Of a DNA stretch of 64,000 nucleotides, positions 10,065 to 19,392 are shown piece after piece. Origin of the DNA: Desulfovibrio sp. Marseille-P6017. GTDB lineage: Bacteria > Bacillota_A > Clostridia > Peptostreptococcales > Peptostreptococcaceae. Numbering within the stretch: the first letter of the stretch is position 1; every line of letters begins with the position of its first letter. Under the pieces are notes generated by a model that worked only from the letters and a program-made list of their open reading frames with translations, was not told where the DNA came from and searched no databases. The position numbers were made by a program, and so were the translations under genes. The stretch covers positions 248,001 through 312,000 of the forward strand of contig UWOR01000001.1 in NCBI GenBank assembly GCA_900604495.1. Direction: 5' to 3'.

Positions 10065-12044
10065 TTAATTATCAAAGTATATAGATATACTTGATCCTTC
10101 TGATACTTTGACACCTGGTTTTGGGAACATATCAATTACTTTAGACCCATCTTTTATTTCTACATCAGGATCTAAGTTTACAGTTAATTTAGCATCCTCT
10201 AGTGCTTTTGTTGCTTCTTCTATACTTAAATCTCTTACATCTGGAACTTCAACTTTTACTTTTTCATTATCGGCTTTCTCTTCCTCTGTATATTGTGGTT
10301 CAACTCCTAAATAAGGTAATGCCTCGCTCATTATTTCTTTAATTATAGGTCCTGCAGCTGTACTACCAAATAAACTTCCTTTAGTAGGCTCATCCACTAT
10401 TGCTAATACTACAATTTGAGGATCATCAGTAGGAGCAATCCCTATAAATGAGCATATATATTTTCCTTGTGCATAAGTTCCATCAACAACTTTTTGTGCA
10501 GTACCTGTTTTACCACCAATTCTGTATCCTGGAATATAAGCTGTTTTACCTCCACCATCTGTTACAACTGACTGTGCTATTTCCATCATTTTTTTTGATG
10601 TTTCTTCTGATAATACAGTTCTTACTACCTTAGATTTCACTTCTTCTACTACATTTCCTTTGTTGTCAGTGTATGCTTTTACAAGTCTAGGTTGCATAAG
10701 CTTACCATCATTAGCTATAGATGATACAGCAGTTATTAATTGTAGAGGTGTAACTGATATTGATTGACCAAATGACATAGTTGCTAGTTCTACTGGTCCA
10801 ACATTTTTTTCATTATAAACTATTCCTTTTGCTTCACCAGGTAAATCTATACCTGTTTTTGAAGTAAATCCAAAGGCTTCTATGTAATCATAAAACTTGC
10901 TTACTCCTAATCTACTTCCTAACTCAACGAAAACTGGGTTACATGAATTCTGAACACCTTGAGCGAAAGTTTGCTCTCCATGAGGTCTATAATGTCTCCA
11001 ACATTTTATTGTAGTTCCTGCTACATTTACAGTACCATTACATACAAACTTATCACTTTCCTTTACTAGTCCTTCTTCTAATGCTGCTGATGATGTTATA
11101 AGTTTGAATGTTGACCCAGGCTCATATGTATCATTTATTACTGAGTTTCTCCACATTGCATAATATCCATTTATTATATCTTTATCACTATAACTATCTA
11201 ATAATTCTTGGTAATATGGATATATAGCTGTTCTAGAGTCATTAGGGTCATAATCTGGTTTTGATGTCATAGCTAATATGTCTCCTGTTTTAGGATCCAT
11301 AGCTACTACACTTACCCTTTTAGCTCCCGTTGTTTCGTATGCTTTTTCTACTGCTTTTTCAGCATAGTGTTGTATTACTTCATCGATAGTTAATACTAAT
11401 CCATTCCCTTGTTCTGGCTCATAGTAAATTTCTGAACCTTGTGGTATTTCTCTACCAGAAGCATCTGTGCTTACAATTAATTTTCCATCACTTCCTTCAA
11501 GTTTGCTGTTGTATTGCATTTCTATACCAGTAATCCCAGTTGAATCTGATGCAGTATGACCTAGTACATATGATGCAAAATTTCCATATGGATAATATCT
11601 TTGATTGTCTTCTGCTACCCAAATACCAGATAAACTTAACTCTCTTATTTTAGTTGCAGTTTCATCATCTATCCATCGTTGAACTCTAACAAGAGCAGTA
11701 TTTTTTTTGTTAACTAGTTTATAAACATCATCCTCTTTTTTATCTAGTATTTCAGCCAACTTACTTGCAACATCTTTTTTATCTTCAACTTCCACTGGCT
11801 TACACCAAACAGTGTACTTTGTAACACTTACAGCTAACTCCTTCATATTTGTATCATATATTGTCCCTCTTTTAGCCTCTACTGGTATCTCTCTAGTTTG
11901 TTGTTCTGAAGCCTTAGAACTTAACCATTCCCCCTTAATTAATTGAAGATAACCTGTTCTTAATATTAAACAAAAAAATAAAGTACATGCTAATATAAGA
12001 ACTAATACTAACCTCTTTTTACTGTTTCCTCTTATTCTCTTCAT
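10065..12044 (-). CDS. spoVD: Class B penicillin-binding protein with one PASTA domain, SpoVD type
   Basis: D,D-transpeptidase that crosslinks peptidoglycan, 659 residues. Order: basic tail, one membrane anchor (about 10-30), dimerisation domain, transpeptidase domain with catalytic EPGSTFKL (SxxK), SCN in QNSCNPVF and GGKTGTAQK, then a single C-terminal PASTA domain (about 595-659, VPDVRDLSIEEATKALEDA). Class B PBPs in this position with a PASTA domain are SpoVD or vegetative PBP2 (FtsI). I favour SpoVD because an SpoVE-type SEDS protein is in the same cluster and the organism sporulates. It follows the ftsL-like gene by 12 bp. Confidence 0.9.
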   Translation of the reverse strand: MKRIRGNSKKRLVLVLILACTLFFCLILRTGYLQLIKGEWLSSKASEQQTREIPVEAKRGTIYDTNMKELAVSVTKYTVWCKPVEVEDKKDVASKLAEILDKKEDDVYKLVNKKNTALVRVQRWIDDETATKIRELSLSGIWVAEDNQRYYPYGNFASYVLGHTASDSTGITGIEMQYNSKLEGSDGKLIVSTDASGREIPQGSEIYYEPEQGNGLVLTIDEVIQHYAEKAVEKAYETTGAKRVSVVAMDPKTGDILAMTSKPDYDPNDSRTAIYPYYQELLDSYSDKDIINGYYAMWRNSVINDTYEPGSTFKLITSSAALEEGLVKESDKFVCNGTVNVAGTTIKCWRHYRPHGEQTFAQGVQNSCNPVFVELGSRLGVSKFYDYIEAFGFTSKTGIDLPGEAKGIVYNEKNVGPVELATMSFGQSISVTPLQLITAVSSIANDGKLMQPRLVKAYTDNKGNVVEEVKSKVVRTVLSEETSKKMMEIAQSVVTDGGGKTAYIPGYRIGGKTGTAQKVVDGTYAQGKYICSFIGIAPTDDPQIVVLAIVDEPTKGSLFGSTAAGPIIKEIMSEALPYLGVEPQYTEEEKADNEKVKVEVPDVRDLSIEEATKALEDAKLTVNLDPDVEIKDGSKVIDMFPKPGVKVSEGSSISIYFDN

Positions 12045-12056
12045 AAGCTTTCACCC

Positions 12057-12434
12057 CTAATCCTCAACAGTTATATATTCAATCTGATTGTCATTTGGAT
12101 AGTCCATATTTAATTTTTCTTTTGCCATATTCTCAATTTCCTCTATGCTAGTATTACTATATATATTTGAATTTAGCTGTTCTATAATTATTTCTTTAGA
12201 TCTTAAATCTTTTTCCAAATAATATATATCATACCTTAGCTCTGAAATTTTAGCATAACCGCATAGATTAACTATCATTATACTTGACACAAAAGCAAAC
12301 GTAAGAATTACACGTGATTTTTTAAAAGCAGTTTTTCTACTCCTATTTTTATGTTTATTCTGTTTCTTTTTCTTATATTCATTTATGTCCTTAATTTTAT
12401 TATTTTTCTTATCTTTTTCCTTAGACTTTTTCAT
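12057..12434 (-). CDS. ftsL: FtsL-like cell division protein
   Basis: A small bitopic protein of 125 residues: a very basic cytoplasmic tail of about 45 residues rich in Lys and Asn, one membrane helix (about 48-68), and a short extracellular leucine-zipper coiled coil (LRYDIYYLEKDLRSKEIIIEQL). This is the plan of FtsL/DivIC septum initiators; identification also rests on its place directly before the spoVD PBP gene. The start at the ATG at 12434 has AGGAG upstream; an in-frame ATG ten codons earlier lacks one. In most Firmicutes rsmH precedes this gene; here rsmH is over 5 kb away. Confidence 0.82.
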   Translation of the reverse strand: MKKSKEKDKKNNKIKDINEYKKKKQNKHKNRSRKTAFKKSRVILTFAFVSSIMIVNLCGYAKISELRYDIYYLEKDLRSKEIIIEQLNSNIYSNTSIEEIENMAKEKLNMDYPNDNQIEYITVED

Positions 12435-12682
12435 ACCAACCACTCCTATAGTTAAAATAGCCATAAGACCTAAGCATAACTTATATTTAATCCCTCTATT
12501 ATTATTTTTCCTTACTATAACAAACTTCCTTTAACTACTTATATATAAATTTATACATAAAACAATAAAAAAAGAGTCCTTATTATGAAAAATGAATTAT
12601 ATATATCGTACATAAGGATAAGTATGTCTATTTATGTTATATTTCTTAAAATCATTGATTTACAACTTATTATTTTAAAATA
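12435..12682. other. Intergenic leader before ftsL
   Basis: A 250-bp, very AT-rich gap with no credible gene. On the minus strand it contains a weak inverted repeat (TCCTTATG near 12615, CATAATAAGGA near 12580) followed by CTCTTTTTTT, which resembles a leaky terminator or attenuator ahead of the division operon. A promoter for ftsL must lie here or upstream, but I could not pick one with confidence. Confidence 0.35.
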
Positions 12683-12718
12683 AAAAAACTGATTCCTATA
12701 TTAAAAAGGAATCAGTTT
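12683..12718 (-). terminator. Terminator of the nhaC-iadA operon
   Basis: An 11-bp perfect stem (AAACTGATTCC / GGAATCAGTTT) just after the iadA stop codon, followed on the minus strand by a T-rich run. It separates the catabolic module from the division cluster. Confidence 0.8.
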
Positions 12719-12723
12719 AATTT

Positions 12724-13878
12724 TTAAATATTTATATCTTCATATGTACCACTTACTAATACTTTTTTATTTTCTATCATAATTTTACCATTAGCTATTA
12801 CTGTATCAATATCTAAATTTTCATCAATTAGTAAAATATCTGCATCAGAACCTTCATTTATACATCCCTTTCTTGGGTATACTTCTAGACCTTTTGCAAC
12901 ATTAGATGTTATATAAGTCAATGCATCCTCTATACTAAAATCCAATTCATTTACCATAAATTTAAATTCATTATGTAAGCTAGATACACTTGATACCCCC
13001 ATCTTAATTAAGTTACCAGCTTCATCATATTTTGACCAACTTCCATATCCATCAGAGCTTATAGTTATGTTTTCTTTAGGTACATTTTCATGTATAGCTT
13101 TTTTTATACTTTTACCTGGAGTTAAATCATCTTTCATCCCACAAGTTAAATCTATTATTCCTCCTCTTTTTGCATAATCAAAAGCCTCCATTAAAAGTTC
13201 TTTTTTTCTATTTACATGAGTAGGTCTTATTGTTTTCATAGGAATTTCAGTTTCTTTTAATATCTCATTTACTTGAGAAAGACCTTTTTTGCCATCTCCC
13301 ATATGAAGAACTACTATTCCTGCTTTTCCACTTATCATACCTGCTACTCTTGCATCTGATGCTACTCTTTGTAACTCTAAATTACTTACATTAGGAGCTC
13401 TATGGTCTGATAGAGCTAACTTTACTCCTATAATCTCATCTATAAAAACTATATCTCTTTTTATAGATCCTGTTATAGTTATAGTAGGATATTCATATGA
13501 ACCTGTATGAGCAAAAACTGTTATTCCTTCTTCCTTCAATGCTTTTGCTTTAGAAACTAAATTTTCTACACTTCTAGTAGTTCCATCAGTCCCTAAAAGT
13601 CCAACTACTGTAGTTATTCCACCTTGTGTAAGTTTACTTAGGGTTATCTCTGGAGCTCTAGTTTTAAAACTACCTTCTCCTCCACCTCCAGTTATATGAA
13701 CATGTTGATCAATAAAACCTGGAGTAAGCTTTTTTTTACTACCATCTATAATCTTTATTTTATCATTATTAAAATTTATTTCATTTTCAATTAAAGATAT
13801 TTTTCCTCCACTTATAAAAACATCTTTTACTCCCTTATATTCTGGAGAATATACCTCTACATTTTTTATAAGTATCAT
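12724..13878 (-). CDS. iadA: Isoaspartyl (beta-aspartyl) dipeptidase
   Basis: Amidohydrolase-superfamily zinc peptidase of 384 residues (the Escherichia coli enzyme is about 390). It hydrolyses isoaspartyl dipeptides left from damaged proteins. The first metal motif DQHVHITGGGGEGSF near residue 57, the loops HMGDGKKGL and RPTHVNRK, and the late SSDGYGS motif are typical of IadA. It follows the NhaC-family gene by only 5 bp, so the two are co-transcribed, and a sigma-54 promoter precedes the pair. The likely role is use of isoaspartyl peptides as a nitrogen or carbon source; the substrate is inferred from family membership. Confidence 0.9.
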   Translation of the reverse strand: MILIKNVEVYSPEYKGVKDVFISGGKISLIENEINFNNDKIKIIDGSKKKLTPGFIDQHVHITGGGGEGSFKTRAPEITLSKLTQGGITTVVGLLGTDGTTRSVENLVSKAKALKEEGITVFAHTGSYEYPTITITGSIKRDIVFIDEIIGVKLALSDHRAPNVSNLELQRVASDARVAGMISGKAGIVVLHMGDGKKGLSQVNEILKETEIPMKTIRPTHVNRKKELLMEAFDYAKRGGIIDLTCGMKDDLTPGKSIKKAIHENVPKENITISSDGYGSWSKYDEAGNLIKMGVSSVSSLHNEFKFMVNELDFSIEDALTYITSNVAKGLEVYPRKGCINEGSDADILLIDENLDIDTVIANGKIMIENKKVLVSGTYEDINI

Positions 13879-13883
13879 ATATA

Positions 13884-15308
13884 CTACGCTCCCTTAGTTA
13901 AATTTTCTTTATTGTCTAATTTAGCTATTCCAAATCCAGTAATAGCTAATATTATAGCAAATATTATTCCTGTATAGTTTAATATAGCCCATGGTAGGTA
14001 TTCTAAAGTAGGAACACCTAATGTCGCTGTCATATATGCTCCTGCTGCTGACCATGGTATTAATGGAACTATAACTGTACCAGAATCTTCTAAAGTTCTT
14101 GATAGATTTTTAGGATGTAAGTTTCTCTTAGGATATACCTCTTTAAATAACTCACCTGGTACAAGTATTGATAAATATGAACTTCCTGTAACAAATGCAA
14201 CAGTAAAGCAAGATACTATAGTTGATATTATTATTCCAGTTGTAGATTTTACTTTTGACATTAATAAATCAAGTACTACATCAAGCATTCCCGAAGAACT
14301 TGCAATTCCTGCAAATCCCATAGCGCAGAATATAAGTACTGTTGTACTTGTAACAGACGCCACTCCACCTCTATTTATAAGTTTTATTACTTCAGCTGTA
14401 GCCTCACCTTGAAAACCTGTCATAGTTAAATCAAAACCTGATATTAAAGATGTAAATCCATCAACTAAACTAAATCCTTGGACAGCTGAACCTAAAAATA
14501 CACTAAATAAACTTGTACCTAACATAGTTGGTATAGTTGGCCATCTTTTTACAGACCCTAACACTATAATCGCTAATGGTATTAATAAGATTATATTAAA
14601 GTTAAACATAGAATCTAATTGTTCCATAATTAAATTAACTGATTCTGGAGTTACTAACTCTCCTGAAGAGTTAAATCCTACTATTAAATAAACTACCGCT
14701 GATACTATAGCTGCTGGCACAGTTGTGTAAAGCATGTGCTTTATATGATCATATATATCACTTCCCGCTGCCATAGGAGCCAGATTTGTAGTATCTGAAA
14801 GTGGAGATAATTTATCTCCTAAAAATGCTCCTGAAACTACAGCCCCTGCTGTTGCTGGAAGAGATACTCCTAATCCTCCTGCTATACCCATCATTGCTAC
14901 ACCAATCGTTCCTGCAGCTCCCCATGATGTTCCTGTAACTATTGCAAGTAATGCCGATAATAAAAATGCAGTTACTAGTATAAATTTAGGATTTATCATT
15001 TGAACCCCATAATATATTATCATTGGTACAGCCCCTGAGAACATAAGTGAACCTATTAAAAGCCCTACACTCCATAAAATTAATGTTGCAGGAAGTGCAT
15101 TTGCTATCTTATCTACTATAGATTTTTGCATCTCATCCCATGTATAACCTAGTTTTAAAGCTATTATCCCTGCTATGAAAGCTGAAGCTATCATTATAGG
15201 CTCTGCTTTTATGTTTAAAAAACCATATCCTATGGCTAAAGCGACAATCATAAAAACTATAGGTATTAATGCTTGTAATAATGTTGGTTTCTTTTTTGAT
15301 GTATTCAT
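13884..15308 (-). CDS. NhaC-family secondary transporter
   Basis: A 474-residue membrane protein with about twelve helices and NhaC-type motifs (SGAFLGDKLSPLSDTTNLAP, GTSWGAAGTIGVAMMGI). Annotated family members are Na+/H+ antiporters or malate-Na+/lactate exchangers, but many NhaC-like proteins encoded with catabolic enzymes import organic acids or amino acids. The 5-bp spacing to iadA and the shared sigma-54 promoter make uptake of the dipeptidase substrate, or export of its product, a reasonable inference, not shown by sequence. The start at 15308 has GGAGGAATTTAA upstream. Confidence 0.85.
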   Translation of the reverse strand: MNTSKKKPTLLQALIPIVFMIVALAIGYGFLNIKAEPIMIASAFIAGIIALKLGYTWDEMQKSIVDKIANALPATLILWSVGLLIGSLMFSGAVPMIIYYGVQMINPKFILVTAFLLSALLAIVTGTSWGAAGTIGVAMMGIAGGLGVSLPATAGAVVSGAFLGDKLSPLSDTTNLAPMAAGSDIYDHIKHMLYTTVPAAIVSAVVYLIVGFNSSGELVTPESVNLIMEQLDSMFNFNIILLIPLAIIVLGSVKRWPTIPTMLGTSLFSVFLGSAVQGFSLVDGFTSLISGFDLTMTGFQGEATAEVIKLINRGGVASVTSTTVLIFCAMGFAGIASSSGMLDVVLDLLMSKVKSTTGIIISTIVSCFTVAFVTGSSYLSILVPGELFKEVYPKRNLHPKNLSRTLEDSGTVIVPLIPWSAAGAYMTATLGVPTLEYLPWAILNYTGIIFAIILAITGFGIAKLDNKENLTKGA

Positions 15309-15350
15309 TTAAATTCCTCCGTTTATTTATTTTTCTACATTATTTATTAA

Positions 15351-15366
15351 GCAATTTCTATGCCAA
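15351..15366 (-). promoter_or_regulatory. Sigma-54 (-24/-12) promoter for nhaC-iadA
   Basis: On the minus strand TTGGCATAGAAATTGC matches the sigma-54 consensus: GG and GC separated by exactly 10 bases, in the TGGCAN7TTGC context. Transcription would start about 12 bases downstream near 15339, giving a leader of about 30 bases before the nhaC ATG. The adjacent upstream gene encodes a sigma-54 activator. Confidence 0.85.
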
Positions 15367-15488
15367 CTTTTATATTTATCGCTTATTTTTTAAAACTTAA
15401 AACATAAATCATTGGAGTCTATTTTTATTTAAGGCATAATACAAGATTCATCTTCATTATATAAGCTATAATTTTAGGAGAAAATAAT

Positions 15489-15524
15489 GAAAAGGGTTAA
15501 TCAATTAAGATTTAACCCTTTTTA
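15489..15524 (-). terminator. Terminator of the sigma-54 regulator gene
   Basis: An inverted repeat (AAAGGGTTAAATC / GATTAACCCTTT) spans the end of the regulator coding sequence and its stop codon. It is followed on the minus strand by TTCATTATTTTC, a poor T run, so termination may be incomplete. Transcription from the regulator promoter could therefore continue to nhaC. Confidence 0.5.
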
Positions 15525-17502
15525 TCCCTTTCTCTGATATTTTCGTCCCTTTTAATCCTTTATTAATATCTATATATCCATCATTTCTTAATTTTTTCAT
15601 TATACTTCTTACTTTTCCTTCGCCAATACCATAACCTTCTTCATAAGATACAATGGATAATGTTCGTCTACCTATTCCTTCATATTTATAAATCTTTTTT
15701 AATACCCATAACTCTTTTTCATCTAAATCTTCTTTTATTAATGATTGATTACTTAAACTATCTTCTTTTTCATATTTAACGGATTCAATTATATACTTTG
15801 GAAAGTCATTTACCTCCACTTTTGAATCAATATCTTTTATTGTACATACGTATTCTACAATATTTACTAATTCCCTTATATTACCTGGCCAATGATATTC
15901 TTCAAGTAATTTTATAGCATCATTTGTAAAAAATAACTCTAAATTATCTATTTTAACAAATTTAAATAAGTAATATTCTAGTAATAACTTTATATCCTCT
16001 TTTCTATTACGAAGTGGTATAGAGTATACAGGCATTACATTTAATCTATAATATAAATCTTCTCTAAAGTTTTTTAACTTAACTTCTTCAAATAATTCTC
16101 TATTAGTAGCTGCTATAACTCTTATATCTATAGGAATTGCCTCTGTACTACCTACTGGAGTTATCTCCCTTTCCTGAAGAACTCTAAGTAATCTAGACTG
16201 TAAATATAAGGATGCATCACCTATTTCATCTAAAAATATGGTTCCCTTGTGTGCCTTTTTAAATAAACCGACTTTACCGCCCTTTTTTGCACCTGTAAAA
16301 GCGCCTTCTTCATATCCAAAAAGCTCACTTTCTATTAAGTTCTCTGGTATTGCTGCAAAGTTAATAGCTACAAATGGATAATCTCTTCTTTCAGATTCAT
16401 TATGTATGGCTTGAGCTAAAACTTCTTTTCCAGTTCCAGTTTCACCTTGAATTAAAACAGTTGAATTTGTTTTAGCAATTTTCTTAGCCAAGTTTATATT
16501 TTTTATTAAAGATTTACAACTACCTACTATATCATCAAAAGTATACTTAGAATAACTATCTTTAGACTTTTCTTTTCGTCTTAATTCATCATCAATTTTA
16601 TGTATATGCTTAACCTCATTAAGTACAATCATATTGCCACTATAAATATCATTATTTCTTATATTTTCTTTAGATATTAAAACCTCTTTATCACTAATAC
16701 TAATAATGTCTTCTTTTAAATCTTTAAAATGCTTATAAATATTTTCACCTATAATATTTTCTTTAGACGTATTTAATAACTTAACTGCTTCTTCATTTAA
16801 TGTTATTACATTATCTTCAGTGTCCGTATAGATAATGCCATTTCTTTGGTTATCTACTATACTTGTTAGAACTTCTTTTACTTTATTACTTTCTTGATAC
16901 ATACTTATATATTTCTTAGAAATATCTATAATATCTTTATAAAAGTAAGATGAAATTAAACTTTCATACTCTTTCATATAATTTAGTTTCATTAGTATTT
17001 CTATTAAACTTATTACATCCATCCTCCTAGGCTTTATATCTATAACCCTTTTTATCCCATTAGGAACCAAATGAGGTTCTCCTGGTGTAATAGCTATACT
17101 AGCGTTTTTATAATTAATAATACCCGGATAATAAGAATAATAATTTACATGATCTATTCCTTGATTATTAAGTTGATTAATAACTTCGTCACAACTTTCT
17201 TTAGTATCATTTACAACAAGTATATCTTCATATTTTCTTATTTTTAAAATCTCATCAATACATTCATGCCTTATTACCCTTTTTAAAATTACATAATCTA
17301 AATTTTTATCTATTTTAGGAAGGCATATATCCTTAACTTCTTGGCTAGAAAATATAACTAAGTCACCATCTAATTTATAGTCACAACTACTATTTAAAAT
17401 TAAATTATTTATATTAACTTTATCTTTCAAGATATATTTTAATTGATTTTTTATACTTAATCCTGTATGTTCTCCAAATGATATTATTAAAATATTTTTC
17501 AC
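15505..17502 (-). CDS. Sigma-54-dependent transcriptional activator (PAS, AAA+, winged-helix-like C-terminus)
   Basis: A 665-residue enhancer-binding protein. Residues 1-190 form an N-terminal sensory region I do not recognise; a PAS domain follows at about 215-300 (NGIIYTDTEDNVITLNEEA), then an AAA+ domain with Walker A GETGTGKE (about 350), the sigma-54 contact loop GAFTGA (about 400), and FLDEIGDASL. The C-terminal 70 residues are not the usual Fis-type helix-turn-helix but read as a winged-helix-like segment (ELWVLKKIYKYEGIGRR, GIGEGKVRSIMKKLRNDGYID). GTG start with AAGGGGGC upstream. It sits directly before the sigma-54 promoter of nhaC-iadA and is the probable activator of that operon. 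Confidence 0.9.
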   Translation of the reverse strand: MKNILIISFGEHTGLSIKNQLKYILKDKVNINNLILNSSCDYKLDGDLVIFSSQEVKDICLPKIDKNLDYVILKRVIRHECIDEILKIRKYEDILVVNDTKESCDEVINQLNNQGIDHVNYYSYYPGIINYKNASIAITPGEPHLVPNGIKRVIDIKPRRMDVISLIEILMKLNYMKEYESLISSYFYKDIIDISKKYISMYQESNKVKEVLTSIVDNQRNGIIYTDTEDNVITLNEEAVKLLNTSKENIIGENIYKHFKDLKEDIISISDKEVLISKENIRNNDIYSGNMIVLNEVKHIHKIDDELRRKEKSKDSYSKYTFDDIVGSCKSLIKNINLAKKIAKTNSTVLIQGETGTGKEVLAQAIHNESERRDYPFVAINFAAIPENLIESELFGYEEGAFTGAKKGGKVGLFKKAHKGTIFLDEIGDASLYLQSRLLRVLQEREITPVGSTEAIPIDIRVIAATNRELFEEVKLKNFREDLYYRLNVMPVYSIPLRNRKEDIKLLLEYYLFKFVKIDNLELFFTNDAIKLLEEYHWPGNIRELVNIVEYVCTIKDIDSKVEVNDFPKYIIESVKYEKEDSLSNQSLIKEDLDEKELWVLKKIYKYEGIGRRTLSIVSYEEGYGIGEGKVRSIMKKLRNDGYIDINKGLKGTKISEKGIKRVKS

Positions 17503-17537
17503 TTTTTGCCCCCTTTATTATGTTTAATTTAAATAAC

Positions 17538-17567
17538 ATTATATAGTAATACTATAAGGTAAATCAA
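17538..17567 (-). promoter_or_regulatory. Sigma-A-like promoter of the sigma-54 regulator
   Basis: On the minus strand TTGATT, an 18-base spacer and TATAAT, ending 35 bases before the GTG start. Good consensus; no experimental support. Confidence 0.55.
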
Positions 17568-17616
17568 AATCTATTTTTAACAAGTAAATATAATAAAAAA
17601 GATTTATTATTAAAAT

Positions 17617-17656
17617 AAAGCTTGCAATGTAAGATTATATTTACATTACAAGCTTT
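17617..17656 (-). terminator. Terminator of the cpsB-lgt-rsmH operon
   Basis: A 16-bp perfect stem (AAAGCTTGCAATGTAA and its complement) with an 8-base loop lies just after rsmH, followed on the minus strand by a short T run. It marks the 3' end of the rsmH transcript and so confirms that rsmH is not co-transcribed with ftsL here. Confidence 0.8.
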
Positions 17657-17670
17657 ATTAACAATAAACC

Positions 17671-18606
17671 TTATATTTTCTGTGCTACTCTAAGCTTTGC
17701 ACTTCTACTTCTTGGATTAAATTCTACTTCTTCCTTGCTTGGTAGTATTGGCTTTCTTGTTATAACCTTTACTTCAGCTTCTTTATCACATTGACAAATA
17801 GGAAGCTCTGGTGGACATATACAGTCCACTGCTAAATCTCTAAATGCATTTTTTACTATTCTATCTTCTAATGAGTGGAATGTTATTATACACACTCTTC
17901 CACCTTCATTCATTATAGATACTGCATCATTTATCATCTTAGTTATTACTCCAAGCTCGTTGTTAACTTCTATTCTTATTGCTTGGAAAGTTCTTTTTGC
18001 TGGATGCGGTCCATCTATTCTTGCCTTTTTAGGTATTGCCTTTTTAATTATTTCAACTAACTCTCCAGTAGTTTCAATTGGCTTTTCACTTCTTCCTTCA
18101 ACTATGAACTTAGCTATTCTTTTAGCCCAATTATCTTCACCATAATCTTTTATTATTTTAGCAAGTTCTTCTTCACTATAAGTATTTACAACATCATATG
18201 CTGAAAAAGTACATCTAACGTCCATTCTCATATCAAGAGGTGCATCTTGCATATAAGAAAATCCTCTATCAGCTTCATCTAATTGATGAGATGAAACTCC
18301 TAAGTCTGCTAAAACTCCATCTATTTTATGAACACCAATCTTAGCTAACTCTTCTTTTATATTTTCAAAGTTACTATGAACAAATCTTACTCTATCTGAG
18401 TATTCACTTAATCTTTCTTTTGCTGTTGCTATTGCATTTTTATCTTGGTCAAATCCTATAAAAAGACCTTTATCAGATAATCTTTTTACTATTTCTTTTG
18501 AGTGACCAGCTCCACCCATTGTACAGTCAACATAAACACCGTCTGGTTTTATATTTAAATTATCAATGCACTCATTTAAAAGTACCGACACATGATGAAA
18601 TTCCAT
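17671..18606 (-). CDS. rsmH: 16S rRNA (cytosine-1402 N4) methyltransferase RsmH (MraW)
   Basis: SAM-dependent methyltransferase of the decoding centre, 311 residues. Motif [19 protein letters not shown], the [21 protein letters not shown] block, [15 protein letters not shown] and the C-terminal [14 protein letters not shown] are all diagnostic. In most Firmicutes it starts the division cluster beside ftsL; here it ends a cpsB-lgt-rsmH unit with its own terminator, and a 5-kb module separates it from ftsL. No mraZ gene is seen nearby. Confidence 0.96.
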   Translation of the reverse strand: MEFHHVSVLLNECIDNLNIKPDGVYVDCTMGGAGHSKEIVKRLSDKGLFIGFDQDKNAIATAKERLSEYSDRVRFVHSNFENIKEELAKIGVHKIDGVLADLGVSSHQLDEADRGFSYMQDAPLDMRMDVRCTFSAYDVVNTYSEEELAKIIKDYGEDNWAKRIAKFIVEGRSEKPIETTGELVEIIKKAIPKKARIDGPHPAKRTFQAIRIEVNNELGVITKMINDAVSIMNEGGRVCIITFHSLEDRIVKNAFRDLAVDCICPPELPICQCDKEAEVKVITRKPILPSKEEVEFNPRSRSAKLRVAQKI

Positions 18607-18627
18607 ATTATATCTCCTTAGTACTAC

Positions 18628-19380
18628 TTATTTTGATTCTTCTTCATTTGTATTATTATTTTTCTTTGATAAATAAATATGCGCTATTATTCCACCTATT
18701 ACTCCTACTAAACTTATAACTTGAGCCATTCTAAGTGGACCTATCATTAAGCTATCAGTTCTAAGTCCTTCTATAAAGAATCGACCTAGCGAGTAAAATA
18801 TTATGTAGTAAATGGCAAGTTGTCCTTCATATTTCTTTTTCTTTCTAAACATCCATAGAAATATGAATAAACCAAAATCCCATATAGATTCATAAAGGAA
18901 AGTTGGATGAACTTTAACACCGTCAACTATTATTCCCCATGGTAAGTTTGTAGGTCCTCCATGAGCTTCTCCATTTATATAATTTCCCCATCTTCCTATT
19001 GCTTGTGCTAGAGGCATACCTATTAATGCTACATCTGCCATTTTGAAGAAATTAATTTTCTTTATTTTTGTATAAATAAATCCAGCTAATATACCTCCTA
19101 TTAAGGCACCATGTATAGCCATTCCTCCACCTCTAAAATTTAATATTTGAGATGGATTTTGAGAATAGTAACTCCAATTAAAAATAACATAATAAAGTCT
19201 TGCACCTATTACACCTGATGGTATTGCACATATTGCTAGGTTCAAAACATCATCTTCACTTATTCCTACTCTTTTAGCTTCTCTTAATGCTAAAAGCGTA
19301 CCTAAAATCATTCCTGTAGCCATTAACACTCCATACCACATTACATCTATACCAAATATAGTAAATGCTACTCTATCCAT
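18628..19380 (-). CDS. lgt: Prolipoprotein diacylglyceryl transferase Lgt
   Basis: Seven-helix membrane enzyme (250 residues) that attaches diacylglycerol to the lipobox cysteine of prelipoproteins. The signature block GRWGNYINGEAHGG and the upstream GGMAIHGALIGG with its conserved His are present. It lies 21 bp before rsmH and 12 bp after the cpsB-like gene, all on one strand. Start at 19380 with AAGGAGCAATAAT upstream. Confidence 0.95.
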   Translation of the reverse strand: MDRVAFTIFGIDVMWYGVLMATGMILGTLLALREAKRVGISEDDVLNLAICAIPSGVIGARLYYVIFNWSYYSQNPSQILNFRGGGMAIHGALIGGILAGFIYTKIKKINFFKMADVALIGMPLAQAIGRWGNYINGEAHGGPTNLPWGIIVDGVKVHPTFLYESIWDFGLFIFLWMFRKKKKYEGQLAIYYIIFYSLGRFFIEGLRTDSLMIGPLRMAQVISLVGVIGGIIAHIYLSKKNNNTNEEESK

Positions 19381-19392
19381 TATTATTGCTCC

